Below are positions 51,758-64,000 of a stretch of DNA of 64,000 nt, piece by piece. This stretch comes from Phoenix dactylifera (Eukaryota; Streptophyta; Magnoliopsida; Arecales; Arecaceae). The number at the start of each line of letters is the position of its first letter. The stretch's first letter is position 1. The notes beneath the pieces were generated by a model. The model saw only the letters and a list, made by a program, of their open reading frames with translations. It searched no databases and had not been told where the DNA came from. The position numbers and the translations under genes were made by a program. The stretch is taken from NCBI RefSeq assembly GCF_009389715.1, contig NC_052394.1, forward strand, positions 24,241,399-24,305,398. Reading direction: 5' to 3'.

Positions 51758-52322
51758 GTAGGTAGACCCTCTACTAATACATGCTTTTCAACATCACCTA
51801 CTATTGATCAATGGATGGGCAGCGGCAGAAATCCTTGAATGCATACAAATTGGGTACGCATGCATGGCGAAAATTGCGAACGTGAGCCTTTAATTGACAA
51901 ATTGATTTGCAGCCAATAAACCCAAAAGCGGGATTAGCGGCCCATGCTGCGAGGGTCATTTTGGTAAATCCATCCATATTGATTAGGGAGGGAGCTGAGG
52001 CGTTACAAGCCTCTGGCAGTTCCAGCCTTCGGATGATTTCCAGATCGACGGCTGTCATTAAATGGCCGACTTATTAATTGTGTAAATAGTGGTGCCACTA
52101 AAACTAAAAGCTATATTCCTTGAGCGTAACTGTAGCCTCTCGTCTTTCCTTCTCCTCCCTACTCTCTCGCTCCGCCCTCCCACCCACCCACACAAATCAA
52201 GCACTCCCCCGAGCCTAAATCCATGCCATTCCCGTTTTGAGTCTTTTGACCCCTTCATCTCTCTCACTTTCTCAGATTCTTCTTTCATTCTTTCTGTGTT
52301 TTTTCTTGTCACGGACTTCCAT
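51758..52322 (+). promoter_or_regulatory. Presumed promoter and 5' leader of the MYB gene
   Basis: From about 52130 the sequence becomes pyrimidine-rich and leads to the ATG at 52323. A five-codon upstream ORF (ATG at 52223, stop TGA ending 52240) would lie in the leader if transcription starts before it. Confidence 0.4.
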
Positions 52323-54235
52323 ATGGAAACTGTTTCAGCTGGAAGGATTGATGGGCTTGTAGAGAAGAACGCTCGTTCTCTCCGGCATGCCCCACCATTT
52401 ACACTACTCCAGAGGTTTCTGGCCAGTTCGTGCCAAGGTGAACTTCGCCTCGTGAAGAATCCCATGGACAAGCTGGAGCAGAAGGCCGAGATACCTTTTG
52501 GTGCAATCGGCGTTCCTACGAATGGGATGTTGTTGAATGATTTCAGCTTTTATGGTGATGGTAAGAATGCTATCATAAGAAGCAACAATTGCGGAGAAGG
52601 GAATGGGGTGCAAAGCGGCTCATCTGCAACTGTTGCTGCAGCTGCTACTGTTGTGAAAGGGCAATGGACTGCCGAGGAGGACAGGTACTAACAATCTTGC
52701 TTTGCTCCTTCTTTCCCTCGTATACTTCCCGTATATATAGAGTGCTTTCTTCCAGGAGCTAGTCACCTTCTTGCTAAATATAGCGCAGCGATGGTTGATT
52801 CCCCCTTGTATCTGCTTCGTGTTGCAGCATCTTGGTACGACTTGTGAAGCAACATGGCGTTCGGAAATGGTCTCAGATTGCTAAGAAGTTGGTTGGTAGG
52901 AGCGGGAAGCAGTGTAGAGAAAGATGGCATAACCATCTGCGACCTGACATCAAGGTCCCGTTCGGCCTCTATGTTGACCTAATAAGTCATTTATTTTTTT
53001 TCTTCTTGTACATATTATCTGTGAGTAGTCTTCTAATTCTCTTTGAATTTTAGATTTATGAACGTATAAATATCTTTTCCTTCGGGATTAATTCCTCCAT
53101 TCCAAGCTCTGATGTACTTCTAAAAGGCTTTTTTTTTTTTTTTTTTTGGAGCCTCTAGATAACCTTTTTCCGTTTTGTCTGCCGATACTTTCCTTTCCTT
53201 TCCTTCATCATATTGCATCTTTTATTGAATCTTTGCCTTCACCTGTTCGTTGTCATGTGTTGCATCATTCTCACCAAGTATATGTCACGATTTCTAGGAT
53301 GCTTTCTTTTCTTTCTTCAGCTTTCTCCTTTTTTTTCATTCTGATATCATGTGCTTTTGTTCTCGCTGCAGAAGGACACGTGGACTGAAGAAGAGGAGAG
53401 GCTATTAGTTGAAGCACATAAGAAGGTTGGGAATCGATGGGCTGAGATTGCGAAGCATATCCCGGGCAGAAGTGAAAACTCCATCAAGAACCACTGGAAC
53501 GCAACCAAGAGGCGGCAGAACGCAAAGAGAAAAAGCAAGAGAAAGACAGCTCAGGGTGGAAGATCTCGACCCTCCATTCTGCATGAGTACGTCAGAAGTA
53601 AGATGCTCGACCTCAAGGACAATTGCGCCACCAAGATCGCCTCCTCTTCAGCCCCATCAAGCCCGTGGCACCAACACCAAATCACATTTCCAAACGTGCA
53701 AGAACCCTTATCAGCTCGGGACTCCTCTATATCAACCACAACCCAGATGGAAGACTGCATGCCCTTCATGGAAGCATTTTTAGATCAGTCGGCTGCAGGG
53801 AGTGCGGAAGAGAGAGGGTTTCATGCTGGGGATGTTCAAGAACCTTGCATGCTTGATTCGCTGGATGTATTGGACTTCGACGAAGGCGATTACTTGATCG
53901 CGGGCGTGGATGAATGCATGTCGCTGGCTCCTCCCCCGGCGCTTGACATCTTTCATAGCGAAGCCAATGGTCTAACTGCTGCTGTTTCAGATGGCGCTAG
54001 CACCAAGAGTACTGCCTGTCTCTTCTCAGACAGCTATATCTCCTATCTTCTAAATGGAGCACCATCATCTTCCACTGATGTGTTCGGTAGCGCCAATGCC
54101 GAAATTCTCGAGGATCAAACTTCTTCGTCGAGTTGCAAGAGAGAGCTGGACTTGATAGAGATGATGTCTTTGCAGTCGTCTTGGTCTCGGCCTCTGACTC
54201 AGACTACCAGCAGCCGCAGCAACAGTAGCTTCTAA
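52323..54235 (+). CDS. R2R3-MYB transcription factor, MYB98/MYB64/MYB119 clade
   Basis: Three exons, 52323-52684, 52828-52954 and 53372-54235, close in phase to 450 residues. The R2 repeat starts [10 protein letters not shown] and has Trp115, Trp135 and Trp154, with the block [20 protein letters not shown]. The R3 repeat has Trp167, Trp186 and Trp205, within [16 protein letters not shown] and [20 protein letters not shown] basic tail ([12 protein letters not shown]) serves as a likely nuclear signal. Keeping Trp at the first R3 position and the [15 protein letters not shown] wording mark the MYB98/64/118/119/115 clade, known for roles in female gametophyte and embryo or endosperm programmes. 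The C-terminus is acidic and Ser-rich, so probably activating. Introns split R2 near its start and sit exactly between R2 and R3. Residue 121 is Ser where most members have Arg. Confidence 0.94.
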
Positions 54236-56090
54236 TTTATCGTCAGAACCAGGTTTCAACTTTCAAAGAGGCTCGGTCAAGCCTTCTTGCTTTTGCTTTC
54301 TTTGTTTGTTCGGAGTGCAGCAGATGGAGTTGGAAGTGGGTGTTATGTGTCACTAAAGTAACAAGACAGACCGTTAGAGTTTCTCCGAGTCTTTTTTCAT
54401 GAACTGTTCTTTTCATAAGAAATTTTTCATAAAATTTTCGCCTTGAGTCGAGCGCTTCATGAAGCCTATGATCTTTGCTTCCGAGCAAGTTCCGGACGTT
54501 TCCTCTCCTGGGGTTTCCACCGCGGCCTATTGTTATTTTACCAGCGCATCGTTAATTATTACCGTGCTCCCACCCTCCTTTGTTTGGATCATCATTTAAC
54601 ATTATTCGGAGCATTAATTAAGCTATTTATCCGATTTCCCACTAGCACATTAATTATTTTGGTTATTCAGTGGCAAGCTTTAAATTTTCTGGTGCTAATT
54701 AATAATTTAAGTCTAACCAGCTTTAAAATTTTGACTGCATTTTGCTATTGCTAGCACGGTGGTATTTTATATATGCCAGAACTTTAGACCCCGTCTGGCA
54801 TGGGAATTTCAATTTATTTTTCAAAACACCTAAGCCATGGCAGAACAGGTATTTGATAATCTAATTTTTCTTTGCAGTTTTTTTTTGAAACAGGTAACTA
54901 GCTTCTAAAAATATATCTCGACCTTTTTTTGAAAACCCCGAGGCACCGTCCCGCTCTTGGCTACCACCTCCGTGCGGCTGCCTTCCACTGTAGACCATCA
55001 CCGTCCATGCCTACCGTCCCCTATTACCATCACCAATTAATCATCCCATCTGCTGCCAGCCACCATCACCGTCATCTCCGCCATCAAATAATAAGTTTCC
55101 AAATTTTGTATTTTCAAAACAAAAAAAATTCGTAAGAAACATGCGCTCCGTTTAGCATTTTACTGTATAAGCGCATCAAATAAGTTTCAATTTTTTGGTA
55201 TTTGAAAAAATTGATTTCACCTTTAGGAAACTAAAAGTGAAAACAGATAACCACGCCGGACGCTACTTTTAGCATTTTATACTGTATGAGCCCGATCCAG
55301 CCCGTCGGTCGGGTTTGCAGTAACGGCCCAGGCCCGCCCCAAATCAGGCTGATCGAACTGGCCTGCATGTGCGTAACTCTATCTAGAGCCCCATGTTATA
55401 CCTCCGACAAGCTGTTTCAGATGTATATGAGTTCTTCAATCAGATCTTGTGACCCACTGCAACCAATTATTGAATACGAATGTTGAAAATAATTATTTTT
55501 CAAGAAAAAAAACCAACACTGAATTTAAACTACAAAACACATACAGATACAAGACTACTAGGATTGGTGGGCCAACATGTCAACATCCACTCAGATTTAA
55601 GCTAAAAAGTATGAATTCATATGTCACATATGCTGCACATAATTTTGCATCAGATGCCTGCAGTAATTTAAGAAATTCACAACCAAGCAGCTGAACTAGA
55701 AAAGTAAAACAAAAGATAATGGTAATATTGATTGCAGCAATAAATGTTTCAAATGCTGAATTATCATTCAACTTGCATGCAATTATGTAATGGCACCAAT
55801 GCTGTTTTTCCATTTTTTACTGTGCGCCAGTGACTCTCCTGCAGAAAAAAAAAAAGCAGGCTCGGCATTTGGAAAAATTATGCCATCACAATAAAGGAAC
55901 AAAATGAATTATATTTTCTCCAACCAATATGATGCACTGCCATGATTCTTTGAATGTCGTAAGTGAGACCTCACTAGCTCCTCTCCTCTATGCTTGTATT
56001 ACAGAATTAAATGAAAAAACTTCATATTGCATAAGTGTACAAGTAATGTAGAGTCCTGCATGTAATTTCTGTTGCTTCATTCAATGGCAA
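54236..56090. other. Intergenic between MYB and GONST genes, no gene seen
   Basis: Contains the MYB 3' UTR, then AT-rich DNA. No recognisable domains were found on either strand. Confidence 0.5.
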
Positions 56091-59000
56091 TCACGACATT
56101 TTTGCCTTTGCAAAGAAAATTCCAGCAAAAAGACCTGCTCAAGAGTAAAGCATGATAGTGAGATAGAGTCAGATAATTCAGACGCTGAAAGGTACAAAGA
56201 AGTCTTTATGCAAGAGAAAGTATTACCAAAAACTATGCTGAATAAGTTGGGAACACTAGTTGGGACTCTGAACAGCAAGATACCAGCAATGGAGATAGGA
56301 ATCTTGTTCAATGAGCCCACTAGACTGTAAAAGAGAAAATCCTTCACATTTACTGCAGAGTAAATATTTCAGAATAGCAGTAGATGCACACATGCCCACC
56401 CATGCACGCTCTCATGAACAACAAGGAGATTTCATATTTATGTTGATAAAAATAATTTGCATTTTTTTCCATTTCAAAAAAATTGAGTTAAGATGGGATA
56501 TTAGGAGATATTGGTGCTCCTTTATGATATTAAATCCTCAAGCAGTAAAATATTGAATGTTCGAAGAAACAAAGAGTACTTAATTTGCCACAGCGTCATT
56601 AACCTATCCAGAACAGCTAGGAACTCCCAAGAGTGACAAATAACTTTCAGACTCATAAAAGCTTGCTCTTGTTTATAGATATCAGCTTTAATTTTCTTGG
56701 TCAATAGAAGTTGGCATAGGAGTGGCAACATGGTGGATCTAGTTAGAGTCAACCTCACATGCCAATGGTAGGTCAGTGCTGCTTATTGCCATAGAAACCA
56801 GCAAGTCAACCTGCACAGCTCAAGCTGACCCGTCTACCCAAGCCAAAACTTAAATCTTCTTCATATTCATGAAGAAAAGTGAAAAACAAGGAAAAGAGAA
56901 TGGAGATAGTAGAGCAAAGTTTAATAAGTTTACACGCAAACTTAAATTAAAGAATATATCAAGATGGAAAATTTTATTTTTTTTCAAAAATATGTACAAG
57001 CTCTAAACAGAAAAACCAAAGATTATTTGTGAACTAATCATTTTACCGAATCATAATAGCTCTTGGTCCTTCCAAGCGAAGACAATTACCAAGGTTGGCA
57101 CTTTTGAATGCCCTATTGCTGAATTCATGAGACTCAAATATAGGCAGTCCACAAATGAAAGAAGAAAACATCCTGCTGCACTAGATTATTACCTTCTCAC
57201 TTACCAGGTTTTACTGAACTCTTCTGACCAGAGGATGTGAATCTGATGGCCAAGTAAATTTCTAATTGTACTGGTATTGTAGGAACTCTTCACTATAGGA
57301 ATTAATATGGAAACCAACCAAAACATGACAAACATCATATTCATTACCGTCATGACTCATGGTTCCCACCAAAACCTCTCACATTCAGCGAACAGCTATC
57401 ATGGTGCCTAACCCAGACCTGACCAAACTCAGAATTACATGACCTAAATCTCATGCTTGGTCAAGTTAGCTGGGCAGGTCCCAGATCCCCACTCCAAAAT
57501 GTTGGGATAGCCATGCTGCATCCATGCAAAATTTTTCCTTTCCACAAGAAAAATAGTGGTTCAAATTTCCAGCGATTAACACCAGCACGGTATACCTTTT
57601 GTTGGATACGAAAAAGGTTAGTTGGATTCCATCTCACAAACTCAAAGTTCTAAGTCATCGGTCAAACAACCAAGTCTCTGAGCTCGAATCTGATACTTAA
57701 CATTCAAGTGTTCCTACTCTCTAGTCCTTGTTTCTATTTACCACTAACTGCATCATGAAACATTTTTTTAAAAAAGAAAAAAAGAACAAGAATACAGAAC
57801 AATACAGTAGAACTAACGTTAAATTGATATCAAGAGGAAAAAGAAAAAGGAGACATAAAAAAACAAGTATTCTATTACATCGACAAACAATGATCATCAT
57901 GAAACTCAACAGGCAGCATAGAGGATCAAGTATATTTTGGCTCATATTTCCATTTTCCGTGAAAGATAATTATTGGCTCTTATCAACTATGCCAATGAGC
58001 TGAACATATGTAATGCAATCTGGCAAGCAGTGCACCCATAAATGCAATGACATTTTTTCCTACCATTTTACTGACATTCAGAATCTAAGTTCAGGATCTT
58101 TACCTGTAGGTGGTGGGGCCAGTTTGTTTTAAAAACCACATAGAGGTGAAACTGATGGCAAGTCCAAGTAATCCACTTGCCGTCGCCACCACCCAGAATA
58201 TAGGCATCCTGATTACGTCCCTGCACATTGAAAACAATAGTCAGGCAACATATTTCAAAAAGAAAAGGGACAGCTACGCATAATAAAGAAGCTGAGAAGC
58301 TCAGCCAACCCTTGCAAATCCAGGATTAAAGAAACTCAAAACTTCAATTTGTCCACACAAATAAATTCAGTGGTCACTTTGTAGGCGAAACAAGCATACC
58401 AATGAAACAAAGCACTAAGCACGAGAAGAACAATCAAGATAGAAGAGCTTCAAGACTGAGATCCAGAAATCACATAGTTTCACTGTAGTTGCATGTTTAG
58501 ACTAGTTTGCAAGCTGAGACATGATTGGTTGGTGGCAAAAATGGTAGCAGTAGGTTATAAAAGTTCTACGAAAACAATGTCGAAGATACACAAAAGGCCG
58601 AACCGAAGCATCAGTTTGCAAATACAGGAGTAAGTCCAAGATAATTATTTCAACCTACAAAAACAGGCCAGTGTAATCAGACCTATTGACTAAATGAGCA
58701 GAAATCCTAGAACCATGCTGATAGAGATTTACAGTCCAAACCAAGTTTAGTTTTAATAATAGTCAAAACTGATTGCTTACGCCTTGTAAACATATTCCCA
58801 CTCATTGAAGAGAATAATCAAGAATATGGCAAAGGGTAATGACAGCAAATTGTTCAGTAGCACCATAGACACTTCATTGAGTGAACCAGATTGAGTCAAT
58901 TGTCTTGCCGTATCCATCTTCCAACGCAGGATCAGCTGTCATAATGGAAAAGAATTGATGCCAATTGGTGTTAGAAAGAAAAAAAGACTTGAGAGCATAG

Positions 59001-62000
59001 ATATCAGACTATGAATAGCATGAGAGAAGAAGCAGAAAAAGGGAAAAAGAGGGTGAACTGTGAAACAAACCTATTTAGAGTTTTCTAGAAGTGTGATATA
59101 AACATTTTTGGCAATGTGATTTTAAACATTGTGCAGCTGTGCATAGTTTCAGCTAAACAAATACCTATTGATCATCGGCACTCCAAAACCAACATTAGTA
59201 GCTGCTTGCAAAGATACTTACTGAGTAGCTTGCTGTGAAAATGCAGTTCATAAATTGCCACATATAGCCTACCGCATGGAAAGTTAAATCAGTGATTCCC
59301 CCACATAGAGCTGATACAACCTGGCAATGCAAAGAGCACGCAAGCATTTCTTACAAAGAAGAATACACAAATCAAGCATCTTATTAAGCAGGATAATCTA
59401 TTAGTCCATTACATGCACATTGAGTTATAACAATGCCACATAGAGCAGCTCAGTCTATGTTTCCCAATTCTACTTTAAATTACCTACTGATCCCAATTAA
59501 ACCAGAACCAGGTCAATATCTGGTCAATTCGCAACAAAAAAAAAAGGCAATGAGAAGAAAGATAACAAGGGCTGTGCCCAAATGCTGCCCTCTTGACACT
59601 CTGAGGGTCTATCTGCCTCTCCCATATCACTAGTGATGTAAATATTGCATAAGTAATCAATTAGCTTAATAGATAGAAACGTCAGTGGAACCTGAAGAAG
59701 CCAACTCAGTCACTTTTCCAATATATAACTCAGGCTGATTTTAAAAAATTAACGTCCCATATTATTCTGCAGAATTACTCAACTTTCATAAATAGCAATA
59801 GCTTGCTGCTTCATAAGTACTACACTCTTCCAACAACCATAATGCTAAACTGTGTGTCAAGTACCATATAAATATTATGAAGCATGAAAGAAAGGGTTAT
59901 CTCAAATGATGATTTACTTAGCATATATCAAATGATTATGATGCACGACTTGACAAATCTACAGAATGTGACATCCAGAGAATAAATAACATAGAGCAGG
60001 TATGAACACTACCTACCATTAGAAAAAGGGCAGCCCAGACTTTCTCATTCTGGCGTTTTCTGAAAAAATATGTTTCTCCAATAGCTGTTAAAATGTTTGT
60101 CATGTTCTTTAATATGGTGACCATCGCAACATTTATGTACTTCAAACTGGAAAAAAAAACAAGGGCAAAAATAAAATGAAAAGATTAGGACCCTGAAGTG
60201 GGTGTGTATACAGGTATGTAACAACACATCAATTCTATGAGGTCATGCTATACATCTAAACTAACAGAGTTAAAAGTTTAGCATTCTTTTTGAGGTATCA
60301 TAATTTACAACTTGTTCTTTAAGCCTCTAAATGAAGGCCCAGTCCCACATTTGTAAAAAAGAGCTTGCCAATTACCTGTACATGCCTGTCACCAGCATAC
60401 AGACAAATATAAAGTTTACAGGAACCCAAACTCGGATCAGCTTCCATGTGAGTCTTTCTGTTGTGACTACTCCAAAGAACACCAATGTTATGACAATTGC
60501 GACACTTATAAAATTCTGCAGTGTATAAGATCATCAGCTCATCTCTTAACTATATGACCAATAATAAACTGAAGAGGGCTTTAAAAAGAAAGAATGATAA
60601 ATGTGTCATTAAAGTATTAATGCTTCAACCCTGATATCCAGAAGAAAATTTCATGGCAGCAGCAGAGCATTGTCTTAAGATAAAATTATGGGTATAAAAC
60701 TTGATAAAATCAAAATATAGCAGCTATATATATGATATAGGTGATATCTTAAGTTATGTTGTCACTTTTTATTTCTTCAAATAACGATGAGCAATAATAA
60801 AATTCAGAAGGCGGCCTAACATGGTGCACAATCAATTCATGATATGCATGGATAAATGTCATTAAATTAAGCTGAATGTTACTATAACCAGGATCATTTC
60901 CTTTCAGCGAAGCTGACAACAAAGACAAGGGAATTTAGTATCTAACAATGAATAAGCATCATTATCGTTAATCTTCATAAACAAGAAAAAAGAAAAAATA
61001 TATCTCTTTTGGCTAAATTGGTTCACCAAGACAAAAAGTAGGTTAATGCATAAACTGGGGCTTGAGGTCTGGCCCGAATCATTGACCACAGGGGTCACAT
61101 GGATATAGCTCCAATATGCTGAACCCAAAAACAAGGAATCCAACAAGTGCATGACATTCTAGAATGCATTCACAAATAAGTAGGGAGTGATAACATCACT
61201 GATTCAGACCATGGAAACTCAGAAGTGCCATCAATGCATTTAGTTACAACTTCTTTCACCATATGCACTCTGATGTAAGTATTTCACCACAGATAAGGTA
61301 ACTAGATGCAAGATGAAAAGTCAAATGTACACATGTAGATGAGGTAAATTACCCCAAATAAGCATATTATATGCCATAAACATTATTACCTGGTAAAGCA
61401 TTAGTGATATGCCAGCATGAAAATTATAGCCAGAAAGAACAACTTTGTTCAGCAATATCATGCAGCAAGAAGAAATGCAATAAGCCATTCCAGATAGCAA
61501 GGGCCCAGATTTACTTTCAATTCCATTATGCCGCTTTCCATTTTCATCAAAGACATCATCTGATGCTGCTTGAGTTCCATTAGATGTTCTGCATTGGACC
61601 AATTGAAGTTTAATAGTACGATACATGAGTAATATAAAGAGACACTGCTAATTGAATTCTGGTATGAGCTCTGTTAGCAGAAGATAGTTCAAATAGCCAT
61701 TACGTGTAGCTGGTATGATATAATACCAAAATAGGCATTATGTGTTTTTCTGGTATGATATAATACTCGTACATGCAGACTCCTCGGAGAGGACTCACTC
61801 TGGATCACGATTGATATTCATGCTATTAAAAAAAATAACAGAGTACTGACTCCTGCATGAATTTCTGATATATTAAAGTCGATGATGTCCTCGTATAGTC
61901 AAACAGTTTACTTGGATGGGCAAATACCAAGGTTGCTCTTCCAGCTCAATGCAACTCTGCTTTTTGCTTGGATCATATGATACAGTGGCCTACTATAGCT

Positions 62001-62472
62001 TGTCTTCATATCAGAAAAAAAAAAGAGAACTAAAACCAAGATTAGAAACAGCAACAAAAATAGTAGCAGCAGCAAAAGCAGTACCATATCATTATTGCAT
62101 GTCAAAATGAAGAGAGGGAGCATCATGATTCAACACTTCCTTTTTCCCGAAAAAAAAAAAGAAAAGAAAAGGGAAAGGAAAAAGTCCACAAGTTAAAAAG
62201 GAGTAGAAATTGCGGGCTAGATAGAGAAATAGTGGGAATTGATTGGAGAAGTTATGAAGCATGCACCTGTTAATCATGGCCCTCGTCGCAACTTTGATCA
62301 GCGAGTTCTTTCCTTGCTTGAGAAAACTATGAAGGATCTTGCAGCGTGCTTTATTGCTGAAATCTGTAGCCACATTCTTAGCTTTGAAGTCAGGTTCCTC
62401 TAAATCATAGCTTTTGGGTATAGCCTCTGCATCATAGTTAATAAATAAATCTGATTTGAAATCCGTAGGCAT
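56091..62472 (-). CDS. GONST1: Golgi GDP-mannose/GDP-sugar transporter, GONST1/GONST2 type
   Basis: Nine coding exons on the minus strand: 62472-62267, 61588-61390, 60515-60376, 60146-60017, 59320-59222, 58935-58781, 58220-58104, 56324-56227 and 56134-56091. Junctions are GT-AG and phases close to 395 residues. The protein is a multi-helix nucleotide-sugar transporter: LLSGMAYCISSCCMILLNKV, SLKYINVAMVTILKNMTN, LAISFTSMWFL, and the GDP-sugar motif GSLNK (352-356) within LVGSLNKIPISIAGI, ending in AKAKMS. Arabidopsis GONST1 (333 residues) imports GDP-mannose into the Golgi for sphingolipid glycosylation. This protein has an extra ~95-residue hydrophilic N-terminus. A probable 120-bp intron in the 5' UTR (62483-62602) precedes the start exon. 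Assignment to GONST1 rather than GONST2 is uncertain. Confidence 0.93.
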
Positions 62473-62482
62473 GGCACTGCAC

Positions 62483-63016
62483 CTGCAAGGACGGGGAAAT
62501 ATCAAGAACAAAGGCAGGAACCGTAAGAAAGAGAACAGAAAGAATCACCTCAGAGACAAATGACAAGAAAATAGAGCTGCTTCTCTCAGATCTTCGGACT
62601 ACCTCTGTATTGTATGCTGTTCTTCTTCTCGGATCAGGACGAATCAGATCGCCTGGTGCAGGCGTCCCCCAAAAGGCAGAGGAGATTGGAATAAATGAAC
62701 GAACAGGGGCGGGGGCTTTAAAAGGGAGGAATCGAAGGAATGCACTGGTGTGCCGACAATGTGAATGGGCACGCGAAGGAGGGAGTGGGAGATGGAGGAG
62801 GGGCGAAGGAAGGGCGTGGATCTTGATGTGGGGAGACCTAGATTCAATTCCTCCGAGTGCGCGAGCTCTTCTATCGAGGAGGAGGAGGAGGAGGAGGAGG
62901 CGGCGGCCCCTGGACAGCAACAGAAGGAGAGACCGGCGATGCCCCCGCGATTCCTGGGGAGCTGGAGCCATTGAACTCCAGGCAAAGTCGTCGGACCTCT
63001 TCCCGAGATCCAGCAA
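62483..63016 (-). promoter_or_regulatory. GONST gene leader with 5' UTR intron and long upstream ORF
   Basis: A donor (CAGAG before GTAGTCC at 62602) and an acceptor (TTGCAG at 62483) define a probable 120-bp intron in the leader. The exon before it contains a minus-strand ORF from 63016 that crosses the splice junction out of frame with the transporter, so it is not an N-terminal extension. A (GAG)n tract lies at 62876-62902. Confidence 0.5.
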
Positions 63017-63879
63017 GTCAAAAATGGATTGTTTTCATCCGTAGAACCCCTCCATCATGTCCATGCACATGGATTGGAGGCATGACGCCAAGTGTCGGCC
63101 CGCCCATAGTTTGAGTGTTGAGAGGGGAAGCAAAGGGAGGGGAGAGCGCAGAAAACGTGGATGAAGGCGTCGCCTGGGCGGCGACGGTCGGAACGATAAA
63201 CGCGCGCTTGCAGTCGAGGGACTCAATTCAAGGAATGGAAACGGCACGGAACAGAAAAGGAGGGGGAAAGTGACGTGCGTTCCGCATGGTAATTTGTGTG
63301 CGGGGACGACTTCATTTGTAATATATAGCGTAGGATTGGGAGCACCGGGCGAGCGAGCGGTGCGATGCCACGAGCGCATAATCCGCCATACGCGTTTTCT
63401 TTTTAAAAAACAAATGCCAGCTTTCCGACTGACTGCTGCGCGTCACCTGGTACGGATTTGCATCCACGCATCGGGAAATAATTTAGCGCCGTTAAGAATT
63501 TGCAGCTCTAAGACTCCGAGCAGAGGCGTTGCATCGGAATGGATTGTATTGGGATGGGGTTGAACGTAGGATAAAAATTTATCAATCTGTACTCGTTTTA
63601 TTTATTAAATAGATAAAAAAATTCAACTTTGAATCTGGTCATTTTATTAGTCTGATAATTTAATTTAATATATAACAGATTGAATCAAATTAAATAAATT
63701 TAATAATTAAGTATTGCTGCCTCTATCTCTAATGCAGTACCTCCTCATTTCGAAGTTTTTTTTTTTTTTTATTGAGTCTCAAATAAAAAAACTACTCCAT
63801 GATATAAGTCAGCCATAAGCAGGGGCAGCTATAAGAGCAGTGGACTGTGGTCGGCAGGGAAGAAATCAATTGCTCCTGT
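63017..63879. other. Upstream region of the GONST gene, no gene seen
   Basis: The GC-rich part (63017-63500) is probably the promoter of the GONST gene. The remainder is AT-rich. No second gene is supported. Confidence 0.5.
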
Positions 63880-64000
63880 TGTGAGGGGATCCCGGACTTT
63901 AGTCCCACATCGACCGAGTAACGGAAAGCTTTGTGCCTTATAATGAGGAGGCTCAAGCCTTTCCTCTCGAGAGCCCTTTTGTGGGACAAAACCATGAGGG
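63880..64000 (+). mobile_element. LTR start of a second TRIM-like or LTR element, cut by the window edge
   Basis: TGTGAGGGGATCCCGGACTT begins here and is followed by TTTAGTCCCACATCG, the same opening layout as the TRIM LTR at 41940, then a different body with TTATAATGAGGAGGCTC. The element continues past the window, so its type and length are open. Confidence 0.55.

Noticed and set aside
52089-52322. N-terminal extension of the MYB protein from 52089
   Set aside because: Starts at GTG in a pyrimidine-rich leader; the first in-frame ATG is at 52323.
62438-63016. 192-residue minus-strand ORF as N-terminus of the transporter
   Set aside because: Crosses a good donor site and, once spliced, is out of frame with the transporter; better read as leader.

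Overview
This window is nuclear DNA of a flowering plant. Intron-split genes, GT-AG splice sites, GC-rich first exons in AT-rich surroundings, and plant-only gene families (GPAT4/6/8, PHT4, GONST, MYB98-type MYB, GT64) all show this. The strong GC contrast between exons and introns, kilobase-long introns and the style of the LINE and LTR remnants suggest a monocot, possibly a palm. That placement is inference. There is no bacterial-type system, CRISPR array or operon here.

Eight protein-coding genes can be reconstructed at exon level, with splice phases that close: a BTB/POZ (T1-type) protein (+, 295-1755); a PHT4;4/ANTR2-type plastid anion/ascorbate transporter (-, 2622-8591, 10 exons); a bifunctional sn-2 GPAT of the cutin pathway (-, 13243-15890, 2 exons); a CGI121/TPRKB-type KEOPS subunit (-, 20541-23312, 6 exons); a GT64 glycosyltransferase of the EPC1/GMT1 type (+, 29714-36396, 5 exons); a TPR-like protein with a probable membrane segment (+, 44006-46054, 2 exons); an R2R3-MYB of the MYB98/64/119 clade (+, 52323-54235, 3 exons); and a GONST1/2-type GDP-sugar transporter (-, 56091-62472, 9 coding exons plus a probable 5'UTR intron). 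They share no obvious pathway, although GMT1 and GONST1 are both known to act on glycosyl inositol phosphoceramide sphingolipids in the Golgi: one supplies GDP-mannose and the other uses it.

The intergenic space holds transposon debris, some of it well defined. There is an intact 439-bp TRIM element (41940-42378) with 137-bp LTRs, PBS, purine tract and a GAAAC target duplication, plus a decayed relative at 17316-17472. A tRNA-derived SINE (49543-49889) has a long target duplication. A 919-bp non-autonomous CACTA element (50839-51757) carries palindromic subterminal repeats and a GTA target duplication. There are three deleted LINE copies (24600-25460, 37390-38890, 47300-48795), a tandemly duplicated LTR element (27262-29100), decayed LTR fragments (10500-11066, 42620-43440) and a candidate inverted-repeat MITE (26089-26281). 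Microsatellites and homopolymers are scattered throughout.

I found no clearly new biological system. The best leads are the intact TRIM with its LTR motif shared by a second LTR at the right edge, the CACTA element with its hairpin repeats and GC-richer core, LINE copies whose 5' and 3' ends survive without the middle, and an orphan GC-rich exon at 11793-11996.
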